DNA of 64,000 bases, taken from assembly GCF_900112695.1 (NCBI RefSeq), contig NZ_FOMT01000002.1, forward strand, positions 1,288,492-1,352,491. The letters are read 5' to 3'. The notes below the pieces were generated by a model. The model saw only the letters and a list, made by a program, of their open reading frames with translations, was not told where the DNA came from and did not search any database. Below are positions 9,706 to 19,199 of the stretch, piece after piece (positions within the stretch are counted from its first letter, which is position 1; each line of letters starts with the position of its first letter). The position numbers and the translations under genes are program-made. This stretch comes from Paenibacillus catalpae (GTDB taxonomy: Bacteria > Bacillota > Bacilli > Paenibacillales > Paenibacillaceae).

Positions 9706-9760
9706 ATGCTTACGAAGTAAGAATTATCGCCAAAGACGCGACAATTCTTTTAAGGAGGGG
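9706..9760 (+). repeat. Leader hairpin module, hisS copy
   Basis: One copy of a family found at four loci here. It begins ATGCTTACGAAGTAAG (CTTAC-GAA-GTAAG is a small hairpin), then AGAATT pairs with AATTCT around a second pairing (TCGC with GCGA, one mismatch). TTTT and the ribosome site AAGGAGGGG (9752-9760) of hisS follow immediately. It lies between the T-box terminator and hisS, so it is present only on read-through transcripts. Confidence 0.8.
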
Positions 9761-9766
9761 TTGTAA

Positions 9767-11017
9767 ATGGCTTTTCAGAAGTCACCGGGCACACAAGACA
9801 TATTGCCTGGAGTAGTTGAGCGCTGGCAATATGCAGAGCAGAAAGCTCGTGATATTTGCCGACGTTTTAATTTCCGTGAAATTCGTACACCGATCTTTGA
9901 AGCAACGGAGCTGTTCCAACGCGGCGTAGGCGAGACGACGGATATCGTAGAGAAAGAGATGTATACCTTTACGGACCGCGGCAATCGCAGCGTTACCCTT
10001 CGTCCGGAAGGAACCGCGGGTGTCGTTCGTTCTTATGTGGAGAACAAATTGTACGGCGAACCGGATGTATCGAAGCTGTATTATATCGGACCTATGTTCC
10101 GCTATGAGCGCCAGCAGGCCGGCCGTTACCGCCAATTCCACCAGTTCGGGATTGAAGCGCTTGGATCTGTGGATCCGGCCATTGATGCGGAAGTTATAGC
10201 ACTTGGTTATACCTTCTATACGGAGGTAGGACTGAAGGGCGTCCGCGTTGAGATTAACTCGGTTGGTACTCCGGAGGTTCGTGCAGTTTTCCGTGAGAAG
10301 CTGCTTGCCTTCCTTATCCCCAAGCGCGAGCTGCTCTGCAAGGACTGTCAGTCCCGCATGGAGCGTAATCCGCTTCGCGTGCTCGACTGCAAGGTGGATC
10401 AGGCTCATTTCGAAGGCGCGCCTTCGATTCTGGATAGCCTGGACGAGGAGTGCAATGCCCACTTTGACAAAGTGAAAACGTATTTGACGGATATGGGTAT
10501 TCCGTTCTCCATTAATCCAAGACTCGTTCGAGGACTGGATTATTATACGCACACCGCTTTTGAATATAAAGCGGAGGGCATTGGCGCCATCGATACCATC
10601 GGCGGCGGCGGACGTTATAACGGTCTTGTAGCCGAAATTGGCGGACCGGATCAGCCGGGCGTTGGTCTTGGTCTTGGACTGGAACGTACAATTATGCTGC
10701 TTGAGCATCAACAAGCCGAGCTGGAAAATGCGCATCAGGTTGATGTGTACGTTGTAGCGCTTGGTGAAGCGGCTAAACGCGAAGTCACTAGACTCGTCTA
10801 CGAGCTTCGGATTTCCGGAATCCGTGCGGAGCGGGATTATCTGGGGCGGAAGATGAAAGCGCAGATGAAATCGGCAGACCGCCTGCAAGCCCGTTACACG
10901 GCTATTCTCGGTGACGATGAGCTTACCCGCGGTGAAATTGCCCTGAAGGACATGGCAACGGGAGAACAGCGCTTTGTGGCGCTTGCAAGCCTTGCATCCG
11001 AATTGAAAACTATTTGA
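9767..11017 (+). CDS. hisS: Histidyl-tRNA synthetase
   Basis: Class II synthetase that charges tRNA-His (416 aa). It starts at ATG 9767, six bases after AAGGAGGGG. Class II motifs: [14 protein letters not shown] near 79-92, motif 2 [17 protein letters not shown], the HisRS signatures [12 protein letters not shown] and GGGGRYNGL, and motif 3 [14 protein letters not shown]. The last 90 residues are the anticodon-binding domain (VDVYVVALG onward). The gene is governed by the upstream T-box and is co-transcribed with aspS, which follows after 23 bp. Confidence 0.97.
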   Translation: MAFQKSPGTQDILPGVVERWQYAEQKARDICRRFNFREIRTPIFEATELFQRGVGETTDIVEKEMYTFTDRGNRSVTLRPEGTAGVVRSYVENKLYGEPDVSKLYYIGPMFRYERQQAGRYRQFHQFGIEALGSVDPAIDAEVIALGYTFYTEVGLKGVRVEINSVGTPEVRAVFREKLLAFLIPKRELLCKDCQSRMERNPLRVLDCKVDQAHFEGAPSILDSLDEECNAHFDKVKTYLTDMGIPFSINPRLVRGLDYYTHTAFEYKAEGIGAIDTIGGGGRYNGLVAEIGGPDQPGVGLGLGLERTIMLLEHQQAELENAHQVDVYVVALGEAAKREVTRLVYELRISGIRAERDYLGRKMKAQMKSADRLQARYTAILGDDELTRGEIALKDMATGEQRFVALASLASELKTI

Positions 11018-11040
11018 TACAAAGGGGAGTTACATCCATT

Positions 11041-12843
11041 ATGATGCTGAAAACTCATCAGTGCGGAACATTAACAAAAGCCAACATTGGCGAAGAAGTA
11101 ACACTGAACGGCTGGGTACAACGCCGTCGTGACCTTGGCGGCGTATTGTTCATCGACTTGCGCGACCGTACAGGTATCGTTCAAACCGTATTTAACCCTG
11201 ATTTCTCCGGCGAAGCGCTCGCTATCGCTGACCGCGCACGTAACGAGTTCGTACTGGCTGTTAAAGGTACAGTTGTAGAGCGTGATGCGGAGACCGTAAA
11301 CAAAAACCTGGCAACAGGCGAGATCGAAATCCGAGTTACGGAAATCGAAGTCATCAATGCTGCGAAAACACCTCCATTCCCGATTGAAGACGGTGTTGAG
11401 GTTGATGAATCGCTCCGCTTGAAATACCGTTACCTCGACCTGCGTCGTCCGGAAATGCACAAAACATTGCTGCTCCGTTCGAAAGCGGCAAAAGTATTCC
11501 GCGACTTCCTGGACGGCGAAGGCTTTATCGACGTTGAAACGCCAATCCTGACGAAAAGCACGCCAGAAGGCGCTCGCGACTATCTGGTTCCAAGCCGCGT
11601 ACACGAAGGCGAGTTCTTCGCATTGCCGCAATCGCCGCAAATTTTCAAGCAACTACTGATGGTCGGCGGTATTGAGCGTTACTACCAAATCGCTCGCTGC
11701 TTCCGTGATGAAGACCTCCGTGCGGACCGTCAACCGGAGTTCACGCAGGTCGACATCGAGACTTCGTTCTTGACGCAGGATCAATTGTTAAACATGATGG
11801 AGCAGCTGATTGCCCGCTTGTTCCGTGAAACAATCGGCGTTGAGGTCGAGCTGCCAATCCAACGGATTACTTATGCGGATGCGATGAACAAATACGGCTC
11901 CGACAAGCCGGATCTTCGTTTCGGCATGGAAATCGAAGATATTACGGATATCGTTGCAGGAAGCGATGTTAAAGTGTTCGCAAGCGTTGCAGCAAGCGGC
12001 GGCGTCGTGAAGGCGTTCAACGCGAAAGGCTGCGGCCACTGGAGCCGCAAAGAGCTTGACGATCTGCAGCCGTTTGCAGCCCGTTACGGCGGCAAGGGTC
12101 TCGCATGGATCACGGTTAAAGAAGGCGAGTGGAAAGGTCCAATCGTCAAATTCCTGAAGCCTGAAGAGATCGCAGCTCTTACCGAGCGCCTGAACGTTGA
12201 AGAAGGCGACTTGCTGACATTCTCTGCCGATAAGGCAAAAGTTGTTGCCGACGTTCTTGGCAACCTGCGTCTGAAAGTCGGCCGTGAGCTGGGTCTGATC
12301 GACGATTCGAAATTCAAGTTTGTATGGGTAGTTGACTTCCCTATGCTTGAGTGGGACGAAGAAGCAAAACGTTTTGTAGCGGTGCATCATCCGTTCACGC
12401 GTCCGAAGGACGAAGACCTGCACCTGTTCGAGACAGATCCGGGCCAAATCCGTGCGCAAGCGTACGATATCGTCTTGAACGGCTACGAAGTAGGCGGCGG
12501 TTCGATGCGTATCTTCAAACGCGACGTACAAGAGAAAATGTTCGGAGCACTTGGTTTCTCGATGGAAGAAGCGCATGAGAAATTCGGCTTCCTGCTCGAC
12601 GCCTTTGACTATGGCACGCCTCCTCACGGCGGTATCGCCTTTGGCTTTGACCGTCTCGTGATGCTGCTTACAGGCCGTACAAACCTGCGTGAGACGATTG
12701 CATTCCCGAAAACAGCAAGTGCAACCGACCTGCTGTGCGATGCACCTTCCGAAGTTGAATTGTCGCAGCTCGAGCAGCTTCATATCCGCACGGTTATTAA
12801 ACCGAAGCCGGAAGCAGCTGCTGCCGGCAACAAGCAAGCTTAA
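11041..12843 (+). CDS. aspS: Aspartyl-tRNA synthetase
   Basis: Class IIb synthetase that charges tRNA-Asp (600 aa, bacterial type with GAD insertion). I chose ATG 11041 behind AAAGGGGAG; an upstream in-frame start at 11014 overlaps hisS and has no ribosome site. The N-terminal OB-fold anticodon domain is visible ([20 protein letters not shown]), then motif 2 [20 protein letters not shown], the GAD region at about 290-410, and motif 3 [15 protein letters not shown]. It ends with an Ala-rich tail. Third-position use is noticeably more uniform (GAA, AAA, CGT) than in neighbouring accessory genes, as for a highly expressed gene. Confidence 0.97.
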   Translation: MMLKTHQCGTLTKANIGEEVTLNGWVQRRRDLGGVLFIDLRDRTGIVQTVFNPDFSGEALAIADRARNEFVLAVKGTVVERDAETVNKNLATGEIEIRVTEIEVINAAKTPPFPIEDGVEVDESLRLKYRYLDLRRPEMHKTLLLRSKAAKVFRDFLDGEGFIDVETPILTKSTPEGARDYLVPSRVHEGEFFALPQSPQIFKQLLMVGGIERYYQIARCFRDEDLRADRQPEFTQVDIETSFLTQDQLLNMMEQLIARLFRETIGVEVELPIQRITYADAMNKYGSDKPDLRFGMEIEDITDIVAGSDVKVFASVAASGGVVKAFNAKGCGHWSRKELDDLQPFAARYGGKGLAWITVKEGEWKGPIVKFLKPEEIAALTERLNVEEGDLLTFSADKAKVVADVLGNLRLKVGRELGLIDDSKFKFVWVVDFPMLEWDEEAKRFVAVHHPFTRPKDEDLHLFETDPGQIRAQAYDIVLNGYEVGGGSMRIFKRDVQEKMFGALGFSMEEAHEKFGFLLDAFDYGTPPHGGIAFGFDRLVMLLTGRTNLRETIAFPKTASATDLLCDAPSEVELSQLEQLHIRTVIKPKPEAAAAGNKQA

Positions 12844-12864
12844 TGAGGGAGGCGGCAACCGATT

Positions 12865-13620
12865 ATGCTGCATCAATTTTCTCGTACTGAGCTTGCGATT
12901 GGACCGGAGGGTCTCGAAGCGATGAAAGGGAGCACCGTCGCCGTGTTAGGTATTGGCGGTGTAGGCGGCATCGCAGCCGAGGCTCTTGCCCGGACCGGTG
13001 TAGGCCGGATCATCCTGATCGATAAGGATGTTGTTGATATTACAAACGTGAACCGCCAGATTCATGCGCTGACGACGACAGTAGGACAGCCAAAAGCAGA
13101 TCTGATGCGCGACCGGATTAAGCTGATTAATCCGGAATGCGATGTGATCTCGCTGCGGATGTTCTATACGGAAGAGACGTATGAGCAACTATTTGCTTAT
13201 CCGCTAGATTATGTCGTAGATGCTTCCGACACCATCTCGTATAAAGTCCATCTCATCATGCAATGTCTGGAGCGGAAAATTCCGATTATCTCCAGCATGG
13301 GAGCGGCGAACAAGATGGATCCGACGAAATTCACCGTCGTGGACATCTCGAAGACCCATACAGATCCCGTTGCACGCGTCGTACGTACGAGGCTGCGCAA
13401 GGAAGGCATCAAGAAGGGCGTGAAGGTTGTCTTCTCTTCGGAGACGCCTAACAAGCCCCGTGAGGACGTTACGCAGCGTATTGTGCCGGAGAATGCTCCG
13501 GAGATCCGCAAAGCGAAGCAGCCGCCGGCGAGCAACGCCTTTGTGCCTCCTGTTGCGGGACTGATTATGGTAAGTGTAGTGGTGAAGGATCTTTTGGCGA
13601 AGCATGATATTGTGGTGTAA
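12865..13620 (+). CDS. tcdA: tRNA threonylcarbamoyladenosine dehydratase
   Basis: ThiF/MoeB/HesA-family (E1-like) enzyme that uses ATP to cyclise t6A37 to ct6A in tRNAs (251 aa; YrvM/CsdL type). The Rossmann nucleotide-binding loop is VLGIGGVGGIAAEAL near residues 28-42, followed by IDKDVVDITNVNRQIHA, which binds the adenylate and contains the catalytic-type Arg. DASDTISYK and a C-terminal hydrophobic helix follow. It starts 21 bp after aspS behind GAGGGAGG and ends the core transcript at a terminator. The position directly after aspS is conserved in Bacillus. Confidence 0.94.
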   Translation: MLHQFSRTELAIGPEGLEAMKGSTVAVLGIGGVGGIAAEALARTGVGRIILIDKDVVDITNVNRQIHALTTTVGQPKADLMRDRIKLINPECDVISLRMFYTEETYEQLFAYPLDYVVDASDTISYKVHLIMQCLERKIPIISSMGAANKMDPTKFTVVDISKTHTDPVARVVRTRLRKEGIKKGVKVVFSSETPNKPREDVTQRIVPENAPEIRKAKQPPASNAFVPPVAGLIMVSVVVKDLLAKHDIVV

Positions 13621-13623
13621 GGG

Positions 13624-13655
13624 AAGGCCGTCCTATGGGGCGGCCTTTTATTTTT
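13624..13655 (+). terminator. Terminator after tcdA
   Basis: AAGGCCG (13624-13630) pairs with CGGCCTT (13641-13647), followed by TTATTTTTG. It closes the hisS-aspS-tcdA transcript. Confidence 0.8.
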
Positions 13656-13810
13656 GTTGATGCGGATGTGGATTTACAGGAAAGTATCCTCTTACGGCTG
13701 CTGTTGCTTGTGCTTTGCATGAACAATTTTCAAAGGCAGCAAAGCACCAGCAAAGGCAGACGCTGCGCCCCTTCAGACGATACTTTCCTTCCAATCCAAC
13801 AGCATCAACA
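13655..13810 (-). repeat. Long intergenic palindrome, element E1
   Basis: An imperfect inverted repeat that spans most of the 329-bp gap between two convergent genes. Paired arms are TGTTGATGC (13655-13663) with GCATCAACA (13802-13810), GGAAAGTATC with GATACTTTCC (ending near 13784), and GTGCTTTGC (13710-13718) with GCAAAGCAC (13739-13747). On the minus strand it carries GGGGCG (13771-13766), TGCCTTTG (13758-13751) and AACAGCA (13705-13699), motifs shared with E2 and E3. It lies outside both neighbouring terminators, so it is not itself a terminator. No credible coding frame. Confidence 0.7.
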
Positions 13811-13850
13811 TCAAAGGGCTGACCAAAAGGTCCTTCTCGGGAGGGGAACA

Positions 13851-13883
13851 GAAAAAACCGCAAGCGGGGATTACGCTTGCGGT
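13851..13883 (-). terminator. Terminator of the chemoreceptor gene (minus strand)
   Basis: ACCGCAAGCG (13857-13866) pairs perfectly with CGCTTGCGGT (13874-13883). On the minus strand the stem is followed by TTTTTT (13856-13851). It closes the acyltransferase-chemoreceptor transcript. Confidence 0.85.
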
Positions 13884-13949
13884 GGATGTTTTATAGAAGA
13901 TGGTGGTGGACGGAAAAAGTTCTGAGATAATGAATACCGAAAGTAATAA

Positions 13950-15443
13950 TTATTTGGCCGTTTGTTTAGGTTCTACCAATTGCTTGAGTTCTGAAATTAA
14001 GACATCCAGCTGGGAATAGCCTTCGACAAGATGGCCGATCTTAACGTCTTGGGTCTCCATGCTGGCACATACCTCTTCGACGGAAGCCATGTTTTGCTCG
14101 GTTATAGCCGCCATGCCCGTCATCTCGTCAGAGATGGAGGAGTATTGCACGTACAGCTGCTGGGAAGACTCGCCAACGGTATCCGACTGTTGTTTGACTT
14201 GCTCGGTATTGCTGTTAATCCGCCTAATGATGCCTTCTACCTTTTGCGATGCCTCGTAGCTGGTATCTACAGCCTGCTGACCCAGATGTACCTTCTCGCT
14301 TACGGCTGTAATCGAGGCATGGATAGTGCCCAGAATGTTTGTAATCTCGCCGGCAGCAATATTCGCATTGTCAGCCAGCTTGCGGACTTCACCGGCGACA
14401 ACCGCAAAGCCCCGTCCATGCTCGCCTGCACGTGCGGCTTCAATGGCCGCATTCAAGGACAGGAGATTGGTCTGTTCAGAAATCTCGCGGATAGAGCCTA
14501 CGATCGAGCTAACTTGTTCATTCTGCTCAATCAACTGCTCCATCAGGGAGACAGTCTGGGCAATAATCGCTTTCACACTATTTACGTCAGCGGTTAAGGT
14601 CTGTATCAATTCATTGCCCTCTACCGTCAGCACAGCCGTATCGGATGAGTACTGCTGTAATTGGGTGGAGCCTTCACGAAGCTGGGAGACAGCCGTCTCA
14701 ATCGTATGGGCTGAATCACTTACATTAAGCACCATGCTTGTCTGCTTCTCGATCGAAGCGGACATTTCCGCAAAGGTGGTCGTAACCTCCCGGGAGATTT
14801 GGCCGGTGGATTCTACAGTGCCTTTCTGCTCGCTGCTGAATTCACCTAGAATCAGAATCATCGATTTGAGCTTATCAACAACCTTTTCGGCAAGCTCCTT
14901 GGATTCAAGCGCATCGCGACGCTCAGCAGTAACATCTTCCTGCAGGCGCTGGCTGAATTTGGCGGAGAAGGAGAGAGCGACCGTCGCAAAGATCAGATAC
15001 AAGAACAAGTACACCAAGGAATCATTCGGGAATAATTGCTGTTGCAAATCCGGGTCCAGGAAAATATAAGTGCTGACGCCCATGCTGAGAATACCAGTAA
15101 AGATGATCGGCTTATAGTCTGCATAAAGCGTCATGACGGCAATATTGACGTAGACGAGGAAATAAGTACTTATAATCGGATGCGGATCGGACACGATCAG
15201 CAACACCGTTAATGCCGTTAGAATGATCGGAACAACATACATGATGTATTGAACCAAAATCCGTTTGTAAGTCATAAAAGTAGCGATCCCGCAGCTAATC
15301 AGACCCACAATGGCAAGTAATACTATCATATCCGTCCCAAGACCCGCACCGATATCGGCGAGAAGTCCCAGGGCTAGCAGTCCCCATAAAATTTTTACAA
15401 ACAACCGGTTCCTTTTGTCTAGAACAATCTGATCTCTGGTCAT
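13950..15443 (-). CDS. Methyl-accepting chemotaxis protein with multi-pass membrane sensor
   Basis: Chemoreceptor of 497 aa. The N-terminal 165 residues form about six hydrophobic helices with very short loops and no sizeable extracellular ligand domain, so any signal is probably membrane-borne, lipophilic or energetic. A coiled coil and the MA signalling domain follow, with the hairpin tip [32 protein letters not shown] near residues 325-357 (shown here as the family's conserved tip). There is no HAMP domain. It starts at ATG 15443 behind AAAGGTAGAG, 30 bp after the LuxI/FeeM-like acyltransferase gene on the same strand, so the two are probably co-transcribed. Confidence 0.92.
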   Translation of the reverse strand: MTRDQIVLDKRNRLFVKILWGLLALGLLADIGAGLGTDMIVLLAIVGLISCGIATFMTYKRILVQYIMYVVPIILTALTVLLIVSDPHPIISTYFLVYVNIAVMTLYADYKPIIFTGILSMGVSTYIFLDPDLQQQLFPNDSLVYLFLYLIFATVALSFSAKFSQRLQEDVTAERRDALESKELAEKVVDKLKSMILILGEFSSEQKGTVESTGQISREVTTTFAEMSASIEKQTSMVLNVSDSAHTIETAVSQLREGSTQLQQYSSDTAVLTVEGNELIQTLTADVNSVKAIIAQTVSLMEQLIEQNEQVSSIVGSIREISEQTNLLSLNAAIEAARAGEHGRGFAVVAGEVRKLADNANIAAGEITNILGTIHASITAVSEKVHLGQQAVDTSYEASQKVEGIIRRINSNTEQVKQQSDTVGESSQQLYVQYSSISDEMTGMAAITEQNMASVEEVCASMETQDVKIGHLVEGYSQLDVLISELKQLVEPKQTAK

Positions 15444-15473
15444 AATCGTGATCTCTACCTTTACCTATTGAAT

Positions 15474-16052
15474 TTATAATGCGGTCATTGCTCTGCTGGC
15501 AGGTCTGAAGTTCTCTGCTGCCGGATAGGCCAGCCATTTGAATTCCTGTTTATTGCGGTAGATAGCTTCCATATCAAAAATGACGGGAATGACATCATCC
15601 CCCTTGTAAAACCGTTTGCCCCCGACCTTTTCCATCGGAACATGGAACGTGATCCGAAGAGCGCGGTAAAATACGGGCTCCAGCAGGGATATAAAATAGC
15701 GCAAATTGTACTTTTCCGCACAATAGACGGCGGACGATAATAAATCCGAGATCGGTTGTTGTCCCCTGTAGTTTTGCAAGACGGCGATTTTATCGATTTC
15801 CGCTACGCGGGTTGGGTCTTCAATGACTTTAGGGTGCTGATGGAAAGGAGCGACCGTGTCGATCTCGTTAAGTCCAGGCAGGTAGGGCTTAATTTCGGAA
15901 GTTCCGACACATTGTCCTTCATCGGATACAGCAAGGTATCTTTCGACTACCTGATTGGCATGCTCGAGCTCATAGCCCTTCTCTTCCCATACCGAAATCC
16001 AGATTCTGTTAAACACCGCTAGTTCCCATTCGCTCTTCACTGATTTGAACAA
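15474..16052 (-). CDS. GNAT-fold acyltransferase resembling LuxI/FeeM N-acyl synthases
   Basis: A 192-aa soluble protein starting at TTG 16052 (AAGGAGAG, spacing about 9). It looks like the autoinducer-synthase/FeeM branch of the acetyltransferase superfamily: a central EIDKIAVLQNYRGQ segment (residues about 94-107) corresponding to the E.sR.aV...yRG strand-loop, a helix carrying SSAVYCAEKYNLRYFISLLEP, and a C-terminal VGGKRFYKGDDVIPVIFDME strand. Classical acetyl-CoA GNATs usually have a Q/RxxGxG/A loop, which is replaced here by NYRGQQP. Predicted role: transfer of an acyl group to a small amine. Acyl donor, product and any signalling role are unknown. It may instead be an ordinary GNAT. 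Confidence 0.55.
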   Translation of the reverse strand: MFKSVKSEWELAVFNRIWISVWEEKGYELEHANQVVERYLAVSDEGQCVGTSEIKPYLPGLNEIDTVAPFHQHPKVIEDPTRVAEIDKIAVLQNYRGQQPISDLLSSAVYCAEKYNLRYFISLLEPVFYRALRITFHVPMEKVGGKRFYKGDDVIPVIFDMEAIYRNKQEFKWLAYPAAENFRPASRAMTAL

Positions 16053-16122
16053 AATGCAACTCTCCTTATCCTCTCTCTCTATCTAATGTTTTTTTATATA
16101 TTTATTAGTTCCCTCTCCATGC

Positions 16123-16150
16123 TTGTAATTCGTTTTATACGATATTACAA
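16123..16150. promoter_or_regulatory. 28-bp near-palindrome, possible operator
   Basis: TTGTAATTCGT and ACGATATTACAA face each other around a short AT centre in the intergenic region between the divergent acyltransferase and rarA genes. It lies about 70-100 bp before the acyltransferase start, in AT-rich DNA. A second weaker inverted repeat (GGTAAATTA...TAATTACC) lies at 16190-16212. No regulator is identified. Confidence 0.35.
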
Positions 16151-16333
16151 AGGAAAAATATTCCTAGCACTATATATCGGCATTATAATGGTAAATTATT
16201 ATAGTAATTACCTACGAAATAACTAGGTTTTGTAAAGAAAATATGGCAGCAGTCCCATTTGCGGATGGTAGCGAACGTATGTGCGAGTATGCTATCATCG
16301 TAGTAATGTGGCTGTAAAGGTTGTGAATGGACA

Positions 16334-17644
16334 ATGGACTTATTCTCTTATCAGGAAGCGGAAACGCCGCGTGCAAGATTGCTTGCCGACCGGATGCGGC
16401 CGGAAACACTGGATGACTATATCGGGCAGGAACATATTATCGGAGAGGGCAAGCTGCTGCGCAGAGCGATTGAGGGCGACCAGGTATCGTCCATCTTGCT
16501 GTACGGTCCTCCGGGCTGCGGCAAAACAACGCTGGCGAATATTATCTCGAAGCGCACAGCAGGAGAGTTCGTTAAGCTGAACGCGGTAGACGCTTCGGTG
16601 AAAGACGTGCGCGAAGTCATTGAATCCGCACGGACGAACAAATTAATGTACGGCAAGAAAACAATCCTGTTCCTCGACGAGGTACACCGGTTTAATACAT
16701 CCAGGCAGGACGCGCTGCTGCCGGCGGTTGAGCAGGGGATTATTATTTTCATCGGGGCAACGACTGAGAACCCGTTCCATCATGTGAATGGAGCGCTTCT
16801 GTCGCGCTCAACGCTGTTTCAGCTTGAACCGCTGAACGAGAAGCATGCGCTGGAAGCCATGAAAAGGGCTATTGCGGACAAGAGCCGCGGGCTAGGCTTC
16901 ATGACCCTTCATGCGGAGGAAGAGGCGCTTGATCATATCGCTTCCATGGCGGGCGGAGACATCCGGCGCGCGCTTAATGCGCTGGAGCTTGCTGCGGTAA
17001 CGACACCTTCCGAGCCGGACGGATCGGTCCGGATTACGATGGAGGTTGCGCAGGAGTCCATTCGGAAGCCAACCGTCCGGGCGGACATGTCAACGCAGTA
17101 TGATGTCTTGTCCGCCTTCCATAAGAGTATCAGGGGCTCCAGCGATGCCGCCTTATTCTGGTTTCTGTATGCCGTCGAGAAGCTGGGGATGGACCCGATG
17201 ACCTTCCTGCGCCGGCTGATCGTAGCCTGCAGCGAGGATATCGGTCTTGCCAATCCGCAGGCGATGGTGCAGGCGGTAACGGCGATGGACGCGTATCATA
17301 AGATCGGCTGGCCGGAGGCTAAATACAATATTACGCAAGCGATCCTGTTTGCCGTAGAAAGTCCGAAGTCGGATGCAGCAGCAGTTGCGATCGGCAAAGC
17401 GATGGCGGCTATTGAAGGGGCAGGGCGTGCGGAGGTGCCGCTTCACTTGCGGGATACGCATTACAAAGGCGCCCAGCAGCTCGGCCATGAGGGCTACAAG
17501 TACCCGCATGATTATCCTGGCCATTACGTGAATCAGCAGTACTTGCCGGATAACCTGCACGGTATAACGATCTATAAGGCAACCGAGCAGGGGATGGAAG
17601 GGAAGATCCGCCAGAACCAGGAGCTGCGGCAGCGGAAAAAATAG
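16334..17644 (+). CDS. rarA: Replication-associated recombination protein A (AAA+ ATPase)
   Basis: RarA/MgsA-family clamp-loader-like ATPase that acts at stalled replication forks (436 aa, normal length). Walker A is GPPGCGKTT at residues 58-66, Walker B FLDEVHRF, sensor GATTENP, then sensor 2 and the C-terminal tetramerisation domain (DMSTQYDVLSAFHKSIRGSD-like segment and HYKGAQQLGHEGYKYPHD). It starts at ATG 16334; the ribosome site is weak (AAAGG about 13 bp upstream), but MDLFSYQEAE is the usual family start. In Bacillus it directly follows tcdA; here a 2.7-kb insertion separates them. Confidence 0.96.
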   Translation: MDLFSYQEAETPRARLLADRMRPETLDDYIGQEHIIGEGKLLRRAIEGDQVSSILLYGPPGCGKTTLANIISKRTAGEFVKLNAVDASVKDVREVIESARTNKLMYGKKTILFLDEVHRFNTSRQDALLPAVEQGIIIFIGATTENPFHHVNGALLSRSTLFQLEPLNEKHALEAMKRAIADKSRGLGFMTLHAEEEALDHIASMAGGDIRRALNALELAAVTTPSEPDGSVRITMEVAQESIRKPTVRADMSTQYDVLSAFHKSIRGSSDAALFWFLYAVEKLGMDPMTFLRRLIVACSEDIGLANPQAMVQAVTAMDAYHKIGWPEAKYNITQAILFAVESPKSDAAAVAIGKAMAAIEGAGRAEVPLHLRDTHYKGAQQLGHEGYKYPHDYPGHYVNQQYLPDNLHGITIYKATEQGMEGKIRQNQELRQRKK

Positions 17645-17650
17645 CAAGAA

Positions 17651-17685
17651 AGAGGACCTCCGGCTGGAGGTCCTCTTGTTGTTTT
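17651..17685. terminator. Bidirectional terminator between rarA and a sensor kinase gene
   Basis: A perfect 11-bp stem, 17651-17661 with 17666-17676 (AGAGGACCTCC and its complement), loop GGCT. A T-rich tail follows on the plus strand and an A-run (17635-17641) precedes it, serving as T-tract on the minus strand. It serves both convergent genes. Confidence 0.85.
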
Positions 17686-18979
17686 AGAGCGTAATTTGAA
17701 TACTTACTTCTTCGTTCTCGTACTTGAACTGAATGGTCCCGTGGTACTTGTTTACGGTTCTTCTAATGATCATGAGCCCATGTCCGTGAAGGGCGTTAGA
17801 ATTATCTTTGGACGTATATCCGTCTTTGTGGAACAGACATTTTTGCTGCTTCGAAGTCAGCATAGCGGGATTGTCCACGGTAAATACATACTGTGAGCTT
17901 ACAGTCTTGGCTGCAACACGGATCTTCCGGGGCAGTTTGCCTTCATAGTCTTCTGTAGCCTCGATGGCGTTATCCAGCAGATTGGACAAGATTTTCACCA
18001 GATCCATCGATTCAATCCGTCTGTATTCTTCGGGATCGGTATCGAAATGAAGCTCGATGCCTTTCGATTGGGCCAGCTCCCATTTACTCTGGAACAGAAT
18101 CAGGACGACCGGATTATTGATCCGTAAGGATAAATCCAGCGCTCTGGAGTCAGCCGCTAATTGCTTGAGATAGTCCTCAGCCCGGTCATATTTCTTCAAG
18201 GTTAACAAGCCGTGAAGAACCTGGAAATGATTCATCAGATCATGCCGGCTGGATTTGATGGAGTTCATCACCTTGCCCATCTCTGACATATACATCAATT
18301 CCGATTCATGCAAATCCTGCTTCACCGTATTTTTATGCCATTTCCTCAAGACGAAGAAGGCGAGCAGTAATAAGACCGCAAACAGAATATCTATCGCGAA
18401 TATAATCTTGTTGCTGTTTATAACCTCTTCGCTGATGGATTCCAGCTGGCTTGCTTCAATATCGATAGCCAGAACACCCAGTTGTTTGCCGGAGTCATTG
18501 TAGAGCGGAACGCCAACCGACAGGTATACGCCATGAATGGCGTCCTTTATGACGCCTGTATAATAGACACGTCCTTCTTTGGCCTGTTGTACTTGCTTGT
18601 GAGGGACGGTACACGGAAATCCTATAGGAATGGCCTCCGCAGTGGAAGGAAGCGCGGATAACATCACTTTGGCGACATTGGTATCATCCAGCAAAAGCGT
18701 ATAAACATATAAAGCATTAATCCGGCTTCGGTATTGTTCGAGTTCATGCTCGATGGACCTGCTGCCCTGGTCCCGCTGTTTGGTAATCAGGAAATGCTCG
18801 TATGACTTCATATCAAGACCGTCGGCGATATGCTCGGCAATTGCGATGTATTGCTTGGCTAAAGTGGTTTGGGTTGCTTTTTCCGTAGAATAATAGGATA
18901 GAACAAGTTTGGCGCATGTAAGAACGCCTAGTATAATAAAAGAAGTAATCAGAAATATAAGTTGCCTTCGAGGATTCAT
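17684..18979 (-). CDS. Orphan sensor histidine kinase, Spo0B/GHKL type
   Basis: Sensor kinase of 431 aa. I chose ATG 18979, which has AAAAGGA eight bases upstream; a longer TTG start at 19021 has no ribosome site. TM1 covers residues 7-28, an extracytoplasmic domain about 30-190 looks like a single Cache/PAS sensor (YVYTLLLDD ... GVYLSVGVPLYNDSGKQLGVLAIDIE), and TM2 covers about 191-211. The kinase core has the Spo0B-type H-box SSRHDLMNHFQVLHGLL with His246, then the GHKL ATPase (ILSNLLDNAIEAT, HGHGLMIIRRTVNKY). Such kinases (DctS/CitA/AgrC-like) normally have a response regulator next door; none is present here. Confidence 0.9.
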   Translation of the reverse strand: MNPRRQLIFLITSFIILGVLTCAKLVLSYYSTEKATQTTLAKQYIAIAEHIADGLDMKSYEHFLITKQRDQGSRSIEHELEQYRSRINALYVYTLLLDDTNVAKVMLSALPSTAEAIPIGFPCTVPHKQVQQAKEGRVYYTGVIKDAIHGVYLSVGVPLYNDSGKQLGVLAIDIEASQLESISEEVINSNKIIFAIDILFAVLLLLAFFVLRKWHKNTVKQDLHESELMYMSEMGKVMNSIKSSRHDLMNHFQVLHGLLTLKKYDRAEDYLKQLAADSRALDLSLRINNPVVLILFQSKWELAQSKGIELHFDTDPEEYRRIESMDLVKILSNLLDNAIEATEDYEGKLPRKIRVAAKTVSSQYVFTVDNPAMLTSKQQKCLFHKDGYTSKDNSNALHGHGLMIIRRTVNKYHGTIQFKYENEEVSIQITL

Positions 18980-19083
18980 TGCAATAGTCCTTTTCAAAAA
19001 TAGATTGTGACCATAGGCCAAGCTTCATTATTCATCAAAATAACAACGACATCAACCCTAAATTTCTAGAAAGATCATATAAA

Positions 19084-19116
19084 GCACAAAAAGGACTCCG
19101 CTTTAGGAAGTCCTTT
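19084..19116 (-). terminator. Terminator of the siderophore importer operon (minus strand)
   Basis: AAAGGACT (19090-19097) pairs with AGTCCTTT (19109-19116). On the minus strand the stem is followed by TTTTTGTG. It lies about 85 bp after the ATPase gene. Confidence 0.7.
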
Positions 19117-19199
19117 GCATATCTCATGGAAGAGCGCAGCGCCCGGTTGAAAGGAGATTCACCTGTTAGCTATAACGGGCTTCACTCCTCCCTCCTCCG

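Noticed and set aside
13635..13925. 96-residue frame across element E1
   Set aside because: It spans a terminator and a palindrome, has no ribosome site, and has low-complexity composition.
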